From a bacterium (GTDB taxonomy: Bacteria > Bacteroidota > Ignavibacteria > SZUA-365), in NCBI GenBank assembly GCA_020444325.1, contig JAHLLD010000008.1:62001-126000 (forward strand): 64,000 bases of DNA. Direction: 5' to 3'. Below the pieces are notes generated by a model. The model did not search any database. It was not told where the DNA came from and saw nothing but the letters and a program-made list of their open reading frames with translations. Made by a program: the position numbers and the translations under genes. Each line of letters opens with the position of its first letter. Within the stretch, counting starts at the first letter, position 1. This document shows, one piece after another, positions 33,074 through 41,823 of this stretch.

Positions 33074-34558
33074 TCAAGCAGAATCAGTTGCCGCAGGTCC
33101 GATGAGAGAAGCGACAATTTTGGAAGAGGAAAGTACTCCCGGCAATCCAGCGCCAGGGTGCGTACCAGCGCCGGTAAAATACAAATTTTCTACATCTTCG
33201 CTACGGTTATGGGGACGAAACCACGCGCTCTGCGTGAGAACGGGCTCCACGGAAAAGGCCGATCCGAGATAACTGTTGAGCCTGTGCTGAAAATCATCCG
33301 GTGTCAGCATGCGCTCTGTCACGATGTTCTCGCTGAGACCGGGAAGATACTTTTCTTCGAGGAAATTGACGATGCGATCCCTGAATTGGGGCGCGGTTTC
33401 CTTCCAGTTGATACCGGATCCGTTGTGCGGTACGGGGATGAGGGCGTAGAAGGCGTCGCATCCTTCTGGCGCCATTGAAGGATCGGTGGCGGTCGGACGA
33501 TGCAGGTACATGGAGAAATCATCCGCGAGCACTTTGCGCGTGAAGATGTCTTCGAGCAGCTCCCGGTAGCGGTGACTCAAGATGATGTCATGATGTGCAA
33601 TGTCGGGGTATTGCCTGTTTGTGCCGAAGTAAAGCACGAAAAGCGACATGGAGTAGCGCATGGATTGCAGTTTGCGATCGCTGTACTTTCGGCGCTCTTT
33701 TGCATCGATCATGTTGAGGTAGGAATAGGCGACATCAGCGTTGCTCACCACGGCATCCGCATTCAACACGCGTCCATCACGCAGTGTCACTCCGCTGCTG
33801 CGTCCGTCGCGCACATCGATGCGCTCAACTTCCGCGTTCAGCAACAATCGGCCACCCTCCTCTTCGAAGAGCTTCGTGAACGCCTGGATGACCTGGCCGG
33901 TCCCTCCCATAGCATAGTGTACACCCCATTCCTTCTCCAGGTAGTGTATCATCGCGTAAATCGATGTGGTGTGGAAAGGGTTGCCCCCCACAAGCAGGGG
34001 GTGAAAAGTGAACACCATGCGAAGGCGCTCGTCCTGGATGAAACGCGAAACGTAGGAGTACACGCTGCGATGTGATCCCAGTTTTACCAGATCCGGCAGT
34101 ACCTTCAGCATGCTCCCGATGGTCAGGAAAGGTTTGTCCGCCAGTTCAACAAAACCTTTCTCGAATATCGGTTTCGTTTTTTTCATGAACGCACGGTATC
34201 CCTCGACATCGGAAGGATTGAATTTGCGGATGTTCTCTTCTATGAACCCCGGGTCATTGTTGTATTCGAAAAAACTGCCGTCGTGGAAGTAGATGCGATA
34301 GAAGGGGTGCACAGGAACGATGTTGACATAGTCTTCACTACGCCTACCGAACAGTTCAAACAGCTCATCGATGAGCCATGGTGCCGTGATGACCGTGGGA
34401 CCCGCGTCGAAACGGAAACCGTCCTGTTCAAAGACGTAAGCGCGTCCCCCCGGCTTGTCCAGTTTTTCAACTATGGTAACATCATGTCCGGCAGCTCGAA
34501 GACGAAGGGCCGTACCCATTCCCCCGAAACCAGACCCAATAACGATTATGCGGCTCAT
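33074..34558 (-). CDS. crtI: Phytoene desaturase/isomerase family carotenoid oxidoreductase (CrtI-like)
   Basis: FAD-dependent enzyme of 494 residues. The dinucleotide motif IGSGFGGMGTALRLRAAGH starts at residue 7 with VEKLDKPGGRA following, and the C-terminal YFTGAGTHPGAGLPGVL is the bacterial-type CrtI signature. CrtI paralogues act on phytoene, diapophytoene or later carotenoids (CrtO, CrtN, CrtD), so the precise substrate is uncertain. No phytoene synthase is in the window. It is the first gene of a two-gene minus-strand unit. Confidence 0.88.
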   Translation of the reverse strand: MSRIIVIGSGFGGMGTALRLRAAGHDVTIVEKLDKPGGRAYVFEQDGFRFDAGPTVITAPWLIDELFELFGRRSEDYVNIVPVHPFYRIYFHDGSFFEYNNDPGFIEENIRKFNPSDVEGYRAFMKKTKPIFEKGFVELADKPFLTIGSMLKVLPDLVKLGSHRSVYSYVSRFIQDERLRMVFTFHPLLVGGNPFHTTSIYAMIHYLEKEWGVHYAMGGTGQVIQAFTKLFEEEGGRLLLNAEVERIDVRDGRSSGVTLRDGRVLNADAVVSNADVAYSYLNMIDAKERRKYSDRKLQSMRYSMSLFVLYFGTNRQYPDIAHHDIILSHRYRELLEDIFTRKVLADDFSMYLHRPTATDPSMAPEGCDAFYALIPVPHNGSGINWKETAPQFRDRIVNFLEEKYLPGLSENIVTERMLTPDDFQHRLNSYLGSAFSVEPVLTQSAWFRPHNRSEDVENLYFTGAGTHPGAGLPGVLSSSKIVASLIGPAATDSA

Positions 34559-34691
34559 ACCGGAATCCTGTGATCGTGTTGTTCAGGGAAGCACACAACG
34601 AATTTTGGCAACTCTTATACAAGCTTTTTTTCACGATCATAGTTCCTGCGCGTCGCCGGTTTTTTCTTCCTTCGTTGCAGCCGTTCCGCGT

Positions 34692-34726
34692 GAAAAACAA
34701 CGATCCGCTTCGATGGGAGCGGATCG
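34692..34726 (-). terminator. Terminator downstream of the barrel-protein operon
   Basis: On the minus strand CGATCCGCT pairs with AGCGGATCG (9 bp, 8-base loop) and is followed by TTGTTTTTC. It lies about 60 bases past the end of the gene at 34788 and before the crtI promoter region. The 34559-34787 gap shows nothing else convincing. Confidence 0.75.
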
Positions 34727-34787
34727 CTGTTTTGCAATCTGAAATTCTGTTTCGCGAAACAACGTGAAGCCTCTCGGCCCAGAGAAT

Positions 34788-36137
34788 TCAGAAATCCGTA
34801 CTCAGTCCGAGGCTCACGGCATTACTTGCGTAGTCATAGTACGAGGTGTTCGACTGATTCCTGAGATACACATACCCGAGACTGAGGCGCAGGTCATTGA
34901 ACATCAGCCATTCGCCGCCGAAACGTTTTTCGATGCGAAGCCAACCGCCGCTGCGATCATCTGTTCGCGAGGGCACGGTGGGATCGCTGTAGTCGAGTGT
35001 GGACGGGTAGTCGTACCGCTTCGCGAGGTAAAATGCCCCGGCCTGTACTCGGACCCCCCAGTTCAGCATCTTCGTCAACTTGAGGCTGACCTCACTGCTT
35101 TCATAGCTGTAGGGATCATCGAACAGTTCTTCCTCCCCGATAAAATCGACAGCGCCGCCTACGAAGGCACGTCCACGGTCCGTCAGATTGAATCGCTGGA
35201 GGAAACGCACACTCAGTCCGGTGGTCTCACCGAGCGATTGCCCGATATTGATCCACGCACGCAGCTGGCTGGTCGACGGCTCCTCGTACATGAGATATTC
35301 AACAGTTGATTCCATGCCGCCACGCTGGCCGTCGGTGTTCAGTCCCATTCTCCCACTTCCATTTCCATTGCCCATGCTGCCGCCGTTGCCTCCACTCCCG
35401 CTTCCTTCGCTGTCGCCACTTCCGTCACCGTTTCCACCACCATTCCCTCCGCCGTTGCCGCCACTGCCGGGACCATCACCTTCGATGGTCATGCCGGTAC
35501 TTTCGCTGCCGAGAATTCCAGCACCGGTCGATGCTGCGAGGGTGTTCGAATAGGCGTTCCGGAGATAATTCTTGAAGCCGTAATCGGCCTGAATGCGAAT
35601 GCTGGTTCGCGTCTCGAAAAACATCATCGTCCCCAGGGAGGCAGTATGTTCGAGGTAGCTCAGCTCTCCAAAATTGGGATAGTTGCGGTAACGTGCCTGA
35701 TACGATGCGAGCAGGGGAATATCTCCGATAAGCTGCTGCTTCCATGTCAGCGAACCCAGCGCCTGAGAGTAATCATAGAGCACATAGTCGGCACCATCGA
35801 TGCGGAAACCGCCGCTGGCGAGGAAGCGCAGGGAATTGTCGTCGTTCGCGCCATAGGTATGCGTGTAGCTGGCGGCCAGATTCTGCAATGTGTAGAGCCT
35901 TTCAGGGTACGCGGAGAAGCTGGAAACCATCCCACTGTAGTTGACGGCCCAGTCCGCGTCCTTCGGGAAATAGCCATACATGAGGGAGAGGTCAGTACTT
36001 GCGGATGACGTGGCGGAGTAATTGCGGAAGACATTGTCGTCGTAGCTGTTGTCCAGCGTGACTGTTCCGAGCCACTGTGCATGAAGTTGGGATGCTGACA
36101 GCAGCAGGACTGTCGTAATGAGGATGATATGACGCAT
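34788..36137 (-). CDS. Secreted outer-membrane beta-barrel protein with Gly-rich loop
   Basis: 449 residues with a signal peptide (MRHIILITTVLLLSASQLHAQ). The rest alternates hydrophobic and polar residues in short strands rich in Tyr, Ser, Leu and Arg and ends in LSLGLSTDF with a terminal Phe, as outer-membrane barrels do. Residues about 220-270 form a low-complexity Gly/Asn/Ser loop (GGNGGGNGGGNGDGSG) between strands, probably exposed. I recognise no specific family. Its ATG overlaps the upstream stop codon (TAATG), so it is translated together with the calcium-loop protein before it. Confidence 0.75.
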   Translation of the reverse strand: MRHIILITTVLLLSASQLHAQWLGTVTLDNSYDDNVFRNYSATSSASTDLSLMYGYFPKDADWAVNYSGMVSSFSAYPERLYTLQNLAASYTHTYGANDDNSLRFLASGGFRIDGADYVLYDYSQALGSLTWKQQLIGDIPLLASYQARYRNYPNFGELSYLEHTASLGTMMFFETRTSIRIQADYGFKNYLRNAYSNTLAASTGAGILGSESTGMTIEGDGPGSGGNGGGNGGGNGDGSGDSEGSGSGGNGGSMGNGNGSGRMGLNTDGQRGGMESTVEYLMYEEPSTSQLRAWINIGQSLGETTGLSVRFLQRFNLTDRGRAFVGGAVDFIGEEELFDDPYSYESSEVSLKLTKMLNWGVRVQAGAFYLAKRYDYPSTLDYSDPTVPSRTDDRSGGWLRIEKRFGGEWLMFNDLRLSLGYVYLRNQSNTSYYDYASNAVSLGLSTDF

Positions 36138-36487
36138 TACTGGCCACCGCCTTTCTGCTGTCCACGACGGGCACCAGAGTGGACGCCGAGTCCGTTACAG
36201 CGCTCATCGTTGATGCCATCGCCATCGACATCGATGAAATGGTCACGACGGCGATTGCGAATCTGCTTGCGATTGGACTGCGATTCTTCCTGTCCTGCCT
36301 CCTCGCGTCGGTCGTTGATGCCGTCACCGTCCTCATCGACGAACTCTTCGCCACCAGACTGCCTGTTTTCGTTCTGTGACGTCTCCTGCTTCGCGTTGCC
36401 CTTCTTCGGCTGCTCCTGGGCGACTGCACTCGCAGCGAAAAGCGGGAGCAGAAGCAGCATGGCCGGGATAAGTATGTATGTTTTCAT
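36137..36487 (-). CDS. Small secreted protein with two calcium-loop repeats
   Basis: 116 residues from ATG at 36487 with a GAGG ribosome-binding site; signal peptide MKTYILIPAMLLLLPLFAASAVAQ. The mature part is highly charged and has two DxDxDGxxD loops, DEDGDGINDRR and DVDGDGINDER, of the thrombospondin type-3/EF-hand-like type that bind calcium. It ends GARRGQQKGGGQ. A -24/-12 promoter lies directly upstream and the gene for a sigma54 activator is the next gene upstream, so calcium-loop protein and barrel are probably one sigma54-controlled operon. Function unknown. Confidence 0.78.
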   Translation of the reverse strand: MKTYILIPAMLLLLPLFAASAVAQEQPKKGNAKQETSQNENRQSGGEEFVDEDGDGINDRREEAGQEESQSNRKQIRNRRRDHFIDVDGDGINDERCNGLGVHSGARRGQQKGGGQ

Positions 36488-36523
36488 TGTTGCCTCTCGG
36501 GTGTATCGAACTACAGAAGTATA

Positions 36524-36541
36524 ATTGCAACAACCATGCCA
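36524..36541 (-). promoter_or_regulatory. Sigma54 (-24/-12) promoter for the calcium-loop/barrel operon
   Basis: Minus strand reads TGGCATGGTTGTTGCAAT: the GG and GC doublets are exactly 10 bases apart, as in the consensus TGGCAC-N5-TTGCA. The predicted start point is near 36514, giving a leader of about 27 bases. The activator that such a promoter needs is encoded by the adjacent gene. Confidence 0.65.
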
Positions 36542-36589
36542 GCGGTGATTGCCGAATCGGACGTTTGTGAAGCTGTCAAATCCTGGAAA

Positions 36590-36625
36590 CCTGCCGAAAT
36601 CGACAAAATTGTCGATTTCGGCAGG
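36590..36625. repeat. Perfect 15-bp inverted repeat: terminator and/or activator-binding site
   Basis: CCTGCCGAAATCGAC (36590-36604) is the exact reverse complement of 36611-36625, with a 6-base loop AAAATT. It lies 20 bases after the stop of the sigma54 activator gene, so it may terminate that operon, although no strong T-run follows. Its centre is about 93 bases upstream of the predicted sigma54 start point at 36514, a usual place for an enhancer (upstream activating) sequence. Confidence 0.7.
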
Positions 36626-36645
36626 CAAGGATTGTCGAAGCGGGG

Positions 36646-38016
36646 CTACTGTTTCTTGATTTTTGAGAGTTTATAGCGCAGGGTGCGCTCTGAAATGCCC
36701 AGGAGTTCGGCGGCGCGGACCTGATTCCCCCCGCTTTCTTCGAGCGCCTGCTCGATGAGCCGCTGTTCGAGTGCCTCGACTTTCTCGTTGAGATTTCCCA
36801 GCGTCAGCAGTTCGTCCTGCGAGGCTGCAGCGACAGTCCCGACACCCTGCATGCCCGGAGGAAGATCCCGCGTTGTCAGCGTTGTGTCACGCGACATGAC
36901 AACTGCCCGCTGAATGATATTTTCCAGCTCCCGAACGTTACCCGGGAAATCGTAGCGCATGAGCGTATCCATGGCCTCAGAGGAGATGCTGTCGACGGAT
37001 TTACCATTGATATCTGCGTATTTTTTTGTGAATTCGTGCACGAGCGGTGCGATATCACTGCGCCTGTCCCGCAGCGGAGGGAGGGTAATCGTCACGACAT
37101 TGAGTCTGTAAAAGAGGTCCTCTCGAAATTCCCCGGCCAGCATCATTTCCTCCAGATTCCGGTTGGTCGCCGCAACGATGCGCACATCGAGTTCGAGGGT
37201 TTCCGTGCCACCGACACGTTCGATGTTGCCGAACTGCAGGGCGCGCAGTAGCTTGACCTGGATTGCGAGCGGAATGTCACCGACTTCGTCGATAAAGAGC
37301 GTGCCGCCATGCGCCTGTTCAAATTTGCCGATGCGCTGTTTTTCCGCCCCGGTAAAGGACCCTCTCTCGTGACCGAACAGTTCGCTCTCAAAGAGGCTTT
37401 CTGTGATCGCGGCACAATTGACAACGATGAACGGCGCGTCGCTTCTGGGACTGGCCTGATGGATGGCGCGGGCGATGAGCTCTTTTCCCGTACCGCTCTC
37501 TCCACGTACCAGCACGGATGCCTTGCTTGCGGCCACGCGTCCCGCGGTGTTGAGCACATCCTCCATTTCAGCGCTCTGTGATATGATGTTGCTGAACGAA
37601 TATCTCTCCGCCAGCTGCTCCCGCAGCAGTTTGTTTTCCGATACCAGCAGCGTATGTTCACGCGCGCGTTCCATGATGAGGAGCAGTTCGTCGAGGTCGA
37701 TCGGTTTCTGCACGTAGTCGAAGGCGCCATGTTTCATGATGCCCACCGCCGTCTCGACACTTCCGTACGCCGTGATCACGATGACCGGGATGAGGGGGTT
37801 GATCTCGCGTACATGCTGAAGGACATCGGCACCGGTCATGTCCGGCATTTTGTAGTCGGTTAGGACCAGATCCACATGATGGTCACGTACATGCTGTATG
37901 CCTGCAGTACCGCTTGGAGCGGTGGAAAGGTCGTATCCCTTTTTCCTGAGAAACCCTGCGATGGATTCCCGCTGCGCGGCTTCGTCGTCAATGACAAGTA
38001 TGCTGAAGGTGTTCAT
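36646..38016 (-). CDS. Sigma54-dependent response regulator, NtrC/AtoC type
   Basis: 456 residues in three domains. Receiver domain (1-120) with phosphoacceptor D54 in LVLTDYKMPD and K104. AAA+ domain with Walker A GESGTGKE (172-179), sigma54-contact loop GSFTGA (219-224) and Walker B TLFIDE (239-244). C-terminal Fis-type helix-turn-helix (about 430-456). The GAFTGA-type loop is the defining feature of a true sigma54 activator. It follows its kinase gene by 56 bases. Confidence 0.96.
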   Translation of the reverse strand: MNTFSILVIDDEAAQRESIAGFLRKKGYDLSTAPSGTAGIQHVRDHHVDLVLTDYKMPDMTGADVLQHVREINPLIPVIVITAYGSVETAVGIMKHGAFDYVQKPIDLDELLLIMERAREHTLLVSENKLLREQLAERYSFSNIISQSAEMEDVLNTAGRVAASKASVLVRGESGTGKELIARAIHQASPRSDAPFIVVNCAAITESLFESELFGHERGSFTGAEKQRIGKFEQAHGGTLFIDEVGDIPLAIQVKLLRALQFGNIERVGGTETLELDVRIVAATNRNLEEMMLAGEFREDLFYRLNVVTITLPPLRDRRSDIAPLVHEFTKKYADINGKSVDSISSEAMDTLMRYDFPGNVRELENIIQRAVVMSRDTTLTTRDLPPGMQGVGTVAAASQDELLTLGNLNEKVEALEQRLIEQALEESGGNQVRAAELLGISERTLRYKLSKIKKQ

Positions 38017-38072
38017 TTTTCTCCTGCTGCGTTATACTCTCTCAACAGTATACAGCAATCACCATGCCGGAA

Positions 38073-40130
38073 TTATTCTCCGGCAGGAAGTGTGATGTAA
38101 AAGGTGGTCCCTTCTCCTTCTCCACTCACGACGGAAATTTCTCCGTCATGCTCGGCGATGAGATGATGCACGATGCTCAGGCCGAGTCCGGTGCCGGTGG
38201 ATTTTGTCGTGTAGTAGAGGTCGAAAATCTGGGACTGCTGCTTCTCGGAGATGCCAGGACCGGTGTCTGCGATCGACAGTGAGACGCAGCCGTTTTTCCT
38301 GCAGGCAACACACTTGATCTCGCCGCCGTCTTCCATGGCATCGATGGCATTCTGCAGGAGGTTGAGCAGAACCTGCTGCATTTTTTCACGGTCACACTGC
38401 AGCGCGAGTCCATCATCCACATACGCATTGATCCGGATGTCCCGCGCCATGGCCTGACTGCGTACCACATTAATACTGTTGTCGAAGAGCTCACTGGCAG
38501 GCACCAGGCTGAGTGACAGCTTTGTGGGACGCGCGAATTCGAGGAACTGTGTGATGATACCGTTGACACGCTGCACTTCGGATCGTACCGTGCGCGTAAG
38601 TTGCTCGAATTCCTCGACATCGTCGGCAGGACGAAACTCGGCCTGGAAGCGCTGCGCAATGATGCTGATTGCATTCAATGGATTGCGGATTTCGTGTGCG
38701 ATACCCGCGGCCAGTTCTCCCATGGCGGTGAGCCTGTCACGGCGCTGCAGCTGTTCCTGTGCCCTGCGCTGCTCGGTGTTATCCCGTGCGATGGAGACGA
38801 GGGTTTCCGTCGCTCCAGCATCACTTCGAATAATTGAAGTACTCACCACAAGGAAGCGCTGGTCTCCATTGCTGTCAGCGAACTGTATCTCCCTGAATGG
38901 AATCGCAAGATTTCCCTGCAGCGTCTCGGCAAGCAGAAGCGTATCGGCAGGGAAAAGCGTTTCGTAACGGCTGCCTTCCGCAGTTTCGGTTTCGATGCCG
39001 AACAGCTGCACTGCCGCACTGTTGAACACCGTAACGCGCTGATCAGCATCGATGGCGATGACGGCATCCGCGATATTGTCGAGTACAAGCCCGGTGTATG
39101 TGGTAATGCGCCGGTGCGCTTCGCTCAATAGGGCGAAGCGCTTGCGGGTGAGGAGAAGGACGAGCAGAATCGCCGCAGTCACGAAAAATCCAACCGCGAT
39201 AAATACCGTGCGCCGCATCGATCGCTGCTGAATATCACGAACGCGATCGAGTGAAAGTCCGATACGGGAGATCATCGGGTTGTCGAGATCAATGGACAGG
39301 CGCCGTACAATCTCGAAAACTTTGCTGCCATTGTAATCCCGGATGCGCGTAAATGCGCTGTCCGATTGCAGGGCGTGGCCGAGGAAGCGGTCTTCATCGA
39401 TCGCCCGCATTTCCTGGATTCCCTTGCTCGCCGTGATGATGCCGTATGCATCCTGGAGCAGTACGTATGCGATGCCGCTTGTGGCACCGATGTCCTGCAC
39501 CAGTTTCCCGATGCCGAGTTTCTTGCGGAGTTGCAGCAGCTTGTCGCTGGACAGTCCGAGCAGGATGGCACCGCCCCCTGTGCGTTCATGCGTAAACGCG
39601 AAAAGTGTGTCCCCCGTCCATGGCAGATAGCTGTTGTCATCCGCTGTCCAGGCATAGCTGCCATCAAGCACGGGAGCGAGGAGATCAGCGCTTTCACGCC
39701 TGGCATTCGCTTCTGATCGTGTTGCCGATTTCAGGGGTCGGTTTGATGCAGCTATCGAGCCGTTGGCATCGAACAGCAGAATCGCCGCGAGACCGAGGTC
39801 CTCCGCCTCTCTCTGCAGCTCCCGCGTGCCGGGTGTGCCATGCCGCTGCATTTCATCGATGAGCCTGGCGGAAATGCGCAGGCGCTGCAGCAGGGCGTTG
39901 TCGAGTTCATTCCCCGCGATAAGTGTGATCTCACTGCTCCGGTTGAGCGTCTCTGTCAGCAGCAGCGCTTCGTCACGCACGTTACTGATAAGCTCTTCAC
40001 GCGTTTGCGTGACCTCGATGTACACGAACGTGCTCACCAGCAAGGCGAGGAGAAGGAGTCCACCCAGCAGCAGACGGGATCGTGGAGGAAGTAAGGACGA
40101 AATTTTCATGTGCACGCTGTTTTGCCACAT
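38073..40130 (-). CDS. Membrane-bound PAS-domain sensor histidine kinase
   Basis: 685 residues. Two membrane spans (about 20-42 and 310-330) enclose a periplasmic sensor region of about 270 residues; then a PAS domain, the dimerisation/phosphoacceptor domain with H479 in AAGIAHEIRNPLNA, and an ATPase domain with NLLQNAIDA, DTGPGI and GTGLGLSI. This NtrB-like layout fits the NtrC-type partner downstream. The ATG at 40130 is used; an ATG at 40109 (MKISSLLPPRSR) is an alternative, and neither has a clear Shine-Dalgarno. The signal sensed is unknown. Confidence 0.94.
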   Translation of the reverse strand: MWQNSVHMKISSLLPPRSRLLLGGLLLLALLVSTFVYIEVTQTREELISNVRDEALLLTETLNRSSEITLIAGNELDNALLQRLRISARLIDEMQRHGTPGTRELQREAEDLGLAAILLFDANGSIAASNRPLKSATRSEANARRESADLLAPVLDGSYAWTADDNSYLPWTGDTLFAFTHERTGGGAILLGLSSDKLLQLRKKLGIGKLVQDIGATSGIAYVLLQDAYGIITASKGIQEMRAIDEDRFLGHALQSDSAFTRIRDYNGSKVFEIVRRLSIDLDNPMISRIGLSLDRVRDIQQRSMRRTVFIAVGFFVTAAILLVLLLTRKRFALLSEAHRRITTYTGLVLDNIADAVIAIDADQRVTVFNSAAVQLFGIETETAEGSRYETLFPADTLLLAETLQGNLAIPFREIQFADSNGDQRFLVVSTSIIRSDAGATETLVSIARDNTEQRRAQEQLQRRDRLTAMGELAAGIAHEIRNPLNAISIIAQRFQAEFRPADDVEEFEQLTRTVRSEVQRVNGIITQFLEFARPTKLSLSLVPASELFDNSINVVRSQAMARDIRINAYVDDGLALQCDREKMQQVLLNLLQNAIDAMEDGGEIKCVACRKNGCVSLSIADTGPGISEKQQSQIFDLYYTTKSTGTGLGLSIVHHLIAEHDGEISVVSGEGEGTTFYITLPAGE

Positions 40131-40152
40131 ATTACGATCTCAGGAAGGAAAA

Positions 40153-40168
40153 TGCATATACCGTGCCG
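40153..40168 (-). promoter_or_regulatory. Sigma54 (-24/-12) promoter for the kinase/activator operon
   Basis: Minus strand reads CGGCACGGTATATGCA; GG and GC are 10 bases apart and most positions fit the consensus TGGCACG-N4-TTGCA. The predicted start point is near 40142, 12 bases before ATG 40130 or 33 before ATG 40109. It would make the two-component operon itself sigma54-dependent and autoregulated. Confidence 0.5.
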
Positions 40169-40208
40169 GATTTTCTTTTGATGGGATAGGAAGCAGCAAA
40201 TTGTTAAC

Positions 40209-41819
40209 ATGCGAAAAACGAATGCCATGAAGCTTTCCTACAGAAATCGAACCCTGCTTGCGCTTTTCCTGCTGTGCGTTATCGCGGTCAGCGTGATGCT
40301 GCTGCCTGTCCGGCAGTCGGCAACGCTTCCAGCCGTTGACGACCTGAGCATGTACCTGGTGATGCTCGATCGCTTCGAGGATGGGGACCCGGCGAACAAC
40401 AACGCCAATGGAATATCAGATGCGCGGAATCCGCTGGCGGTGCAGGGTGGTGATCTGCGCGGCGTTGAACAGCGCTTGCCCTACCTCGACAGCCTCGGTG
40501 TGAATGCGCTATGGATCACTCCCGTGCAGCAGAACATCCCGGGCGCTTTTCACGGGTACTGGATTCAACATTTCAAGCGTATCGATCCGCGCCTGGGAAG
40601 TATGGAAGATCTGCGGCGCCTGATCAACCGCGCGCATGCACGTGGAATGCGTGTCTATCTCGATGTGGTCTGCAATCATACTGCTCCACTCATCGGGACG
40701 AAGGAGGGAGGCTGGAAATGGAATGACGATGGATATACGCTGGCATGGAACGACAGCAGCAGGATGCCCACACCGAAAGCGTTGCAGGATCTGAGCTTGT
40801 ATCACAACTACGGGGAGATTCCCCGTTATGAGTTTCCGTATCAGGTGCTCGGGGAGTTGCCAGGGGGACTCGACGACTTCCGTACCGAGGATCCGCGCGT
40901 GCTGGCGATCATGATCGATATATGGACGTGGTGGATGGAGCAGACGGGCTGCGATGGATTTCGCGTCGATACAGTCAAGCATGTGGACCTCCCGTTCTGG
41001 TACGCCTGGCTCGAAGCCATTCGGCGGAATGCGCGCAGCCGTGGGAAACGGGATTTCTTCGTATTCGGAGAAGTGTTCAGTACGAGCGACTCACTCTGTG
41101 CGGTGTACACGCAGCCCGATGCAGACGGTCACCCCGGATTCGACGCAGTCTATAATTTCAGTCTCGCGGAAGGATTGCGGGATGCGCTCGGACGTAATCT
41201 AGGAACTTTCCGTCTGCGCCTCGCCTTCGACGACCTGTCGCTCTATCATACGGATGCACGATCGAAGCTTCTGAATTTCATAGATAATCATGACATGGAC
41301 CGCTTCCTTTCACTTCCCGATGCGACACCTGAGCGGTTGACGCATGCGTTGACCTTCCTCTACGGCCTCGAGGGAATTCCTCTTCTCTATTATGGAACGG
41401 AGCAGGGCTTTTCAGGTGGGACAGGGAAGGACTGGAAAAACCGGGAATCCATGTTTGCCGGGGGATGGAAAGGCACGGCGCCGGCAGGGGACTGTTTTCA
41501 GACAGGTGGACGCCTGTATCGGCACATCGCTGCACTGAATCGTCTGCGTGCTCGATACCCTGTACTCCGACGCGGGAGTATGCACCGGTATGCAGGGGCG
41601 TTGCCGGAAGAACTGCTGGTCGCCGAGCGCAGACTGCAACTGCAGCGGGCCTACGTGCTTCTCAATGCCGGACCGCGGAAGCTGACAGTGACGCTGCCCA
41701 CTGAGCAGGCTATGATGGCCTGGGGTGACCTTCCGTTTCGTCAGCAGGACGACAGCGTGACGGTTGAACTCGCTGCATTCGGTACTGGCATCCTCCTCCC
41801 TCGAGCAGCAGCGAGGTAA
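40209..41819 (+). CDS. GH13 (alpha-amylase family) glycoside hydrolase, membrane-anchored
   Basis: 536 residues. An N-terminal hydrophobic segment (about 15-33) acts as signal or anchor. The four GH13 regions are present: DVVCNHT (152-158), FRVDTVKH with nucleophile D254, FGEVF with acid/base E288, and FIDNHD with D362. The segment LDRFEDGDPANNN near the N-terminus resembles the calcium-binding start of amylase and maltodextrin-hydrolase-like enzymes. Substrate specificity cannot be read off. The gene is followed after 4 bases by a GT4 glycosyltransferase, suggesting glucan metabolism. Confidence 0.92.
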   Translation: MRKTNAMKLSYRNRTLLALFLLCVIAVSVMLLPVRQSATLPAVDDLSMYLVMLDRFEDGDPANNNANGISDARNPLAVQGGDLRGVEQRLPYLDSLGVNALWITPVQQNIPGAFHGYWIQHFKRIDPRLGSMEDLRRLINRAHARGMRVYLDVVCNHTAPLIGTKEGGWKWNDDGYTLAWNDSSRMPTPKALQDLSLYHNYGEIPRYEFPYQVLGELPGGLDDFRTEDPRVLAIMIDIWTWWMEQTGCDGFRVDTVKHVDLPFWYAWLEAIRRNARSRGKRDFFVFGEVFSTSDSLCAVYTQPDADGHPGFDAVYNFSLAEGLRDALGRNLGTFRLRLAFDDLSLYHTDARSKLLNFIDNHDMDRFLSLPDATPERLTHALTFLYGLEGIPLLYYGTEQGFSGGTGKDWKNRESMFAGGWKGTAPAGDCFQTGGRLYRHIAALNRLRARYPVLRRGSMHRYAGALPEELLVAERRLQLQRAYVLLNAGPRKLTVTLPTEQAMMAWGDLPFRQQDDSVTVELAAFGTGILLPRAAAR

Positions 41820-41823
41820 CCGC

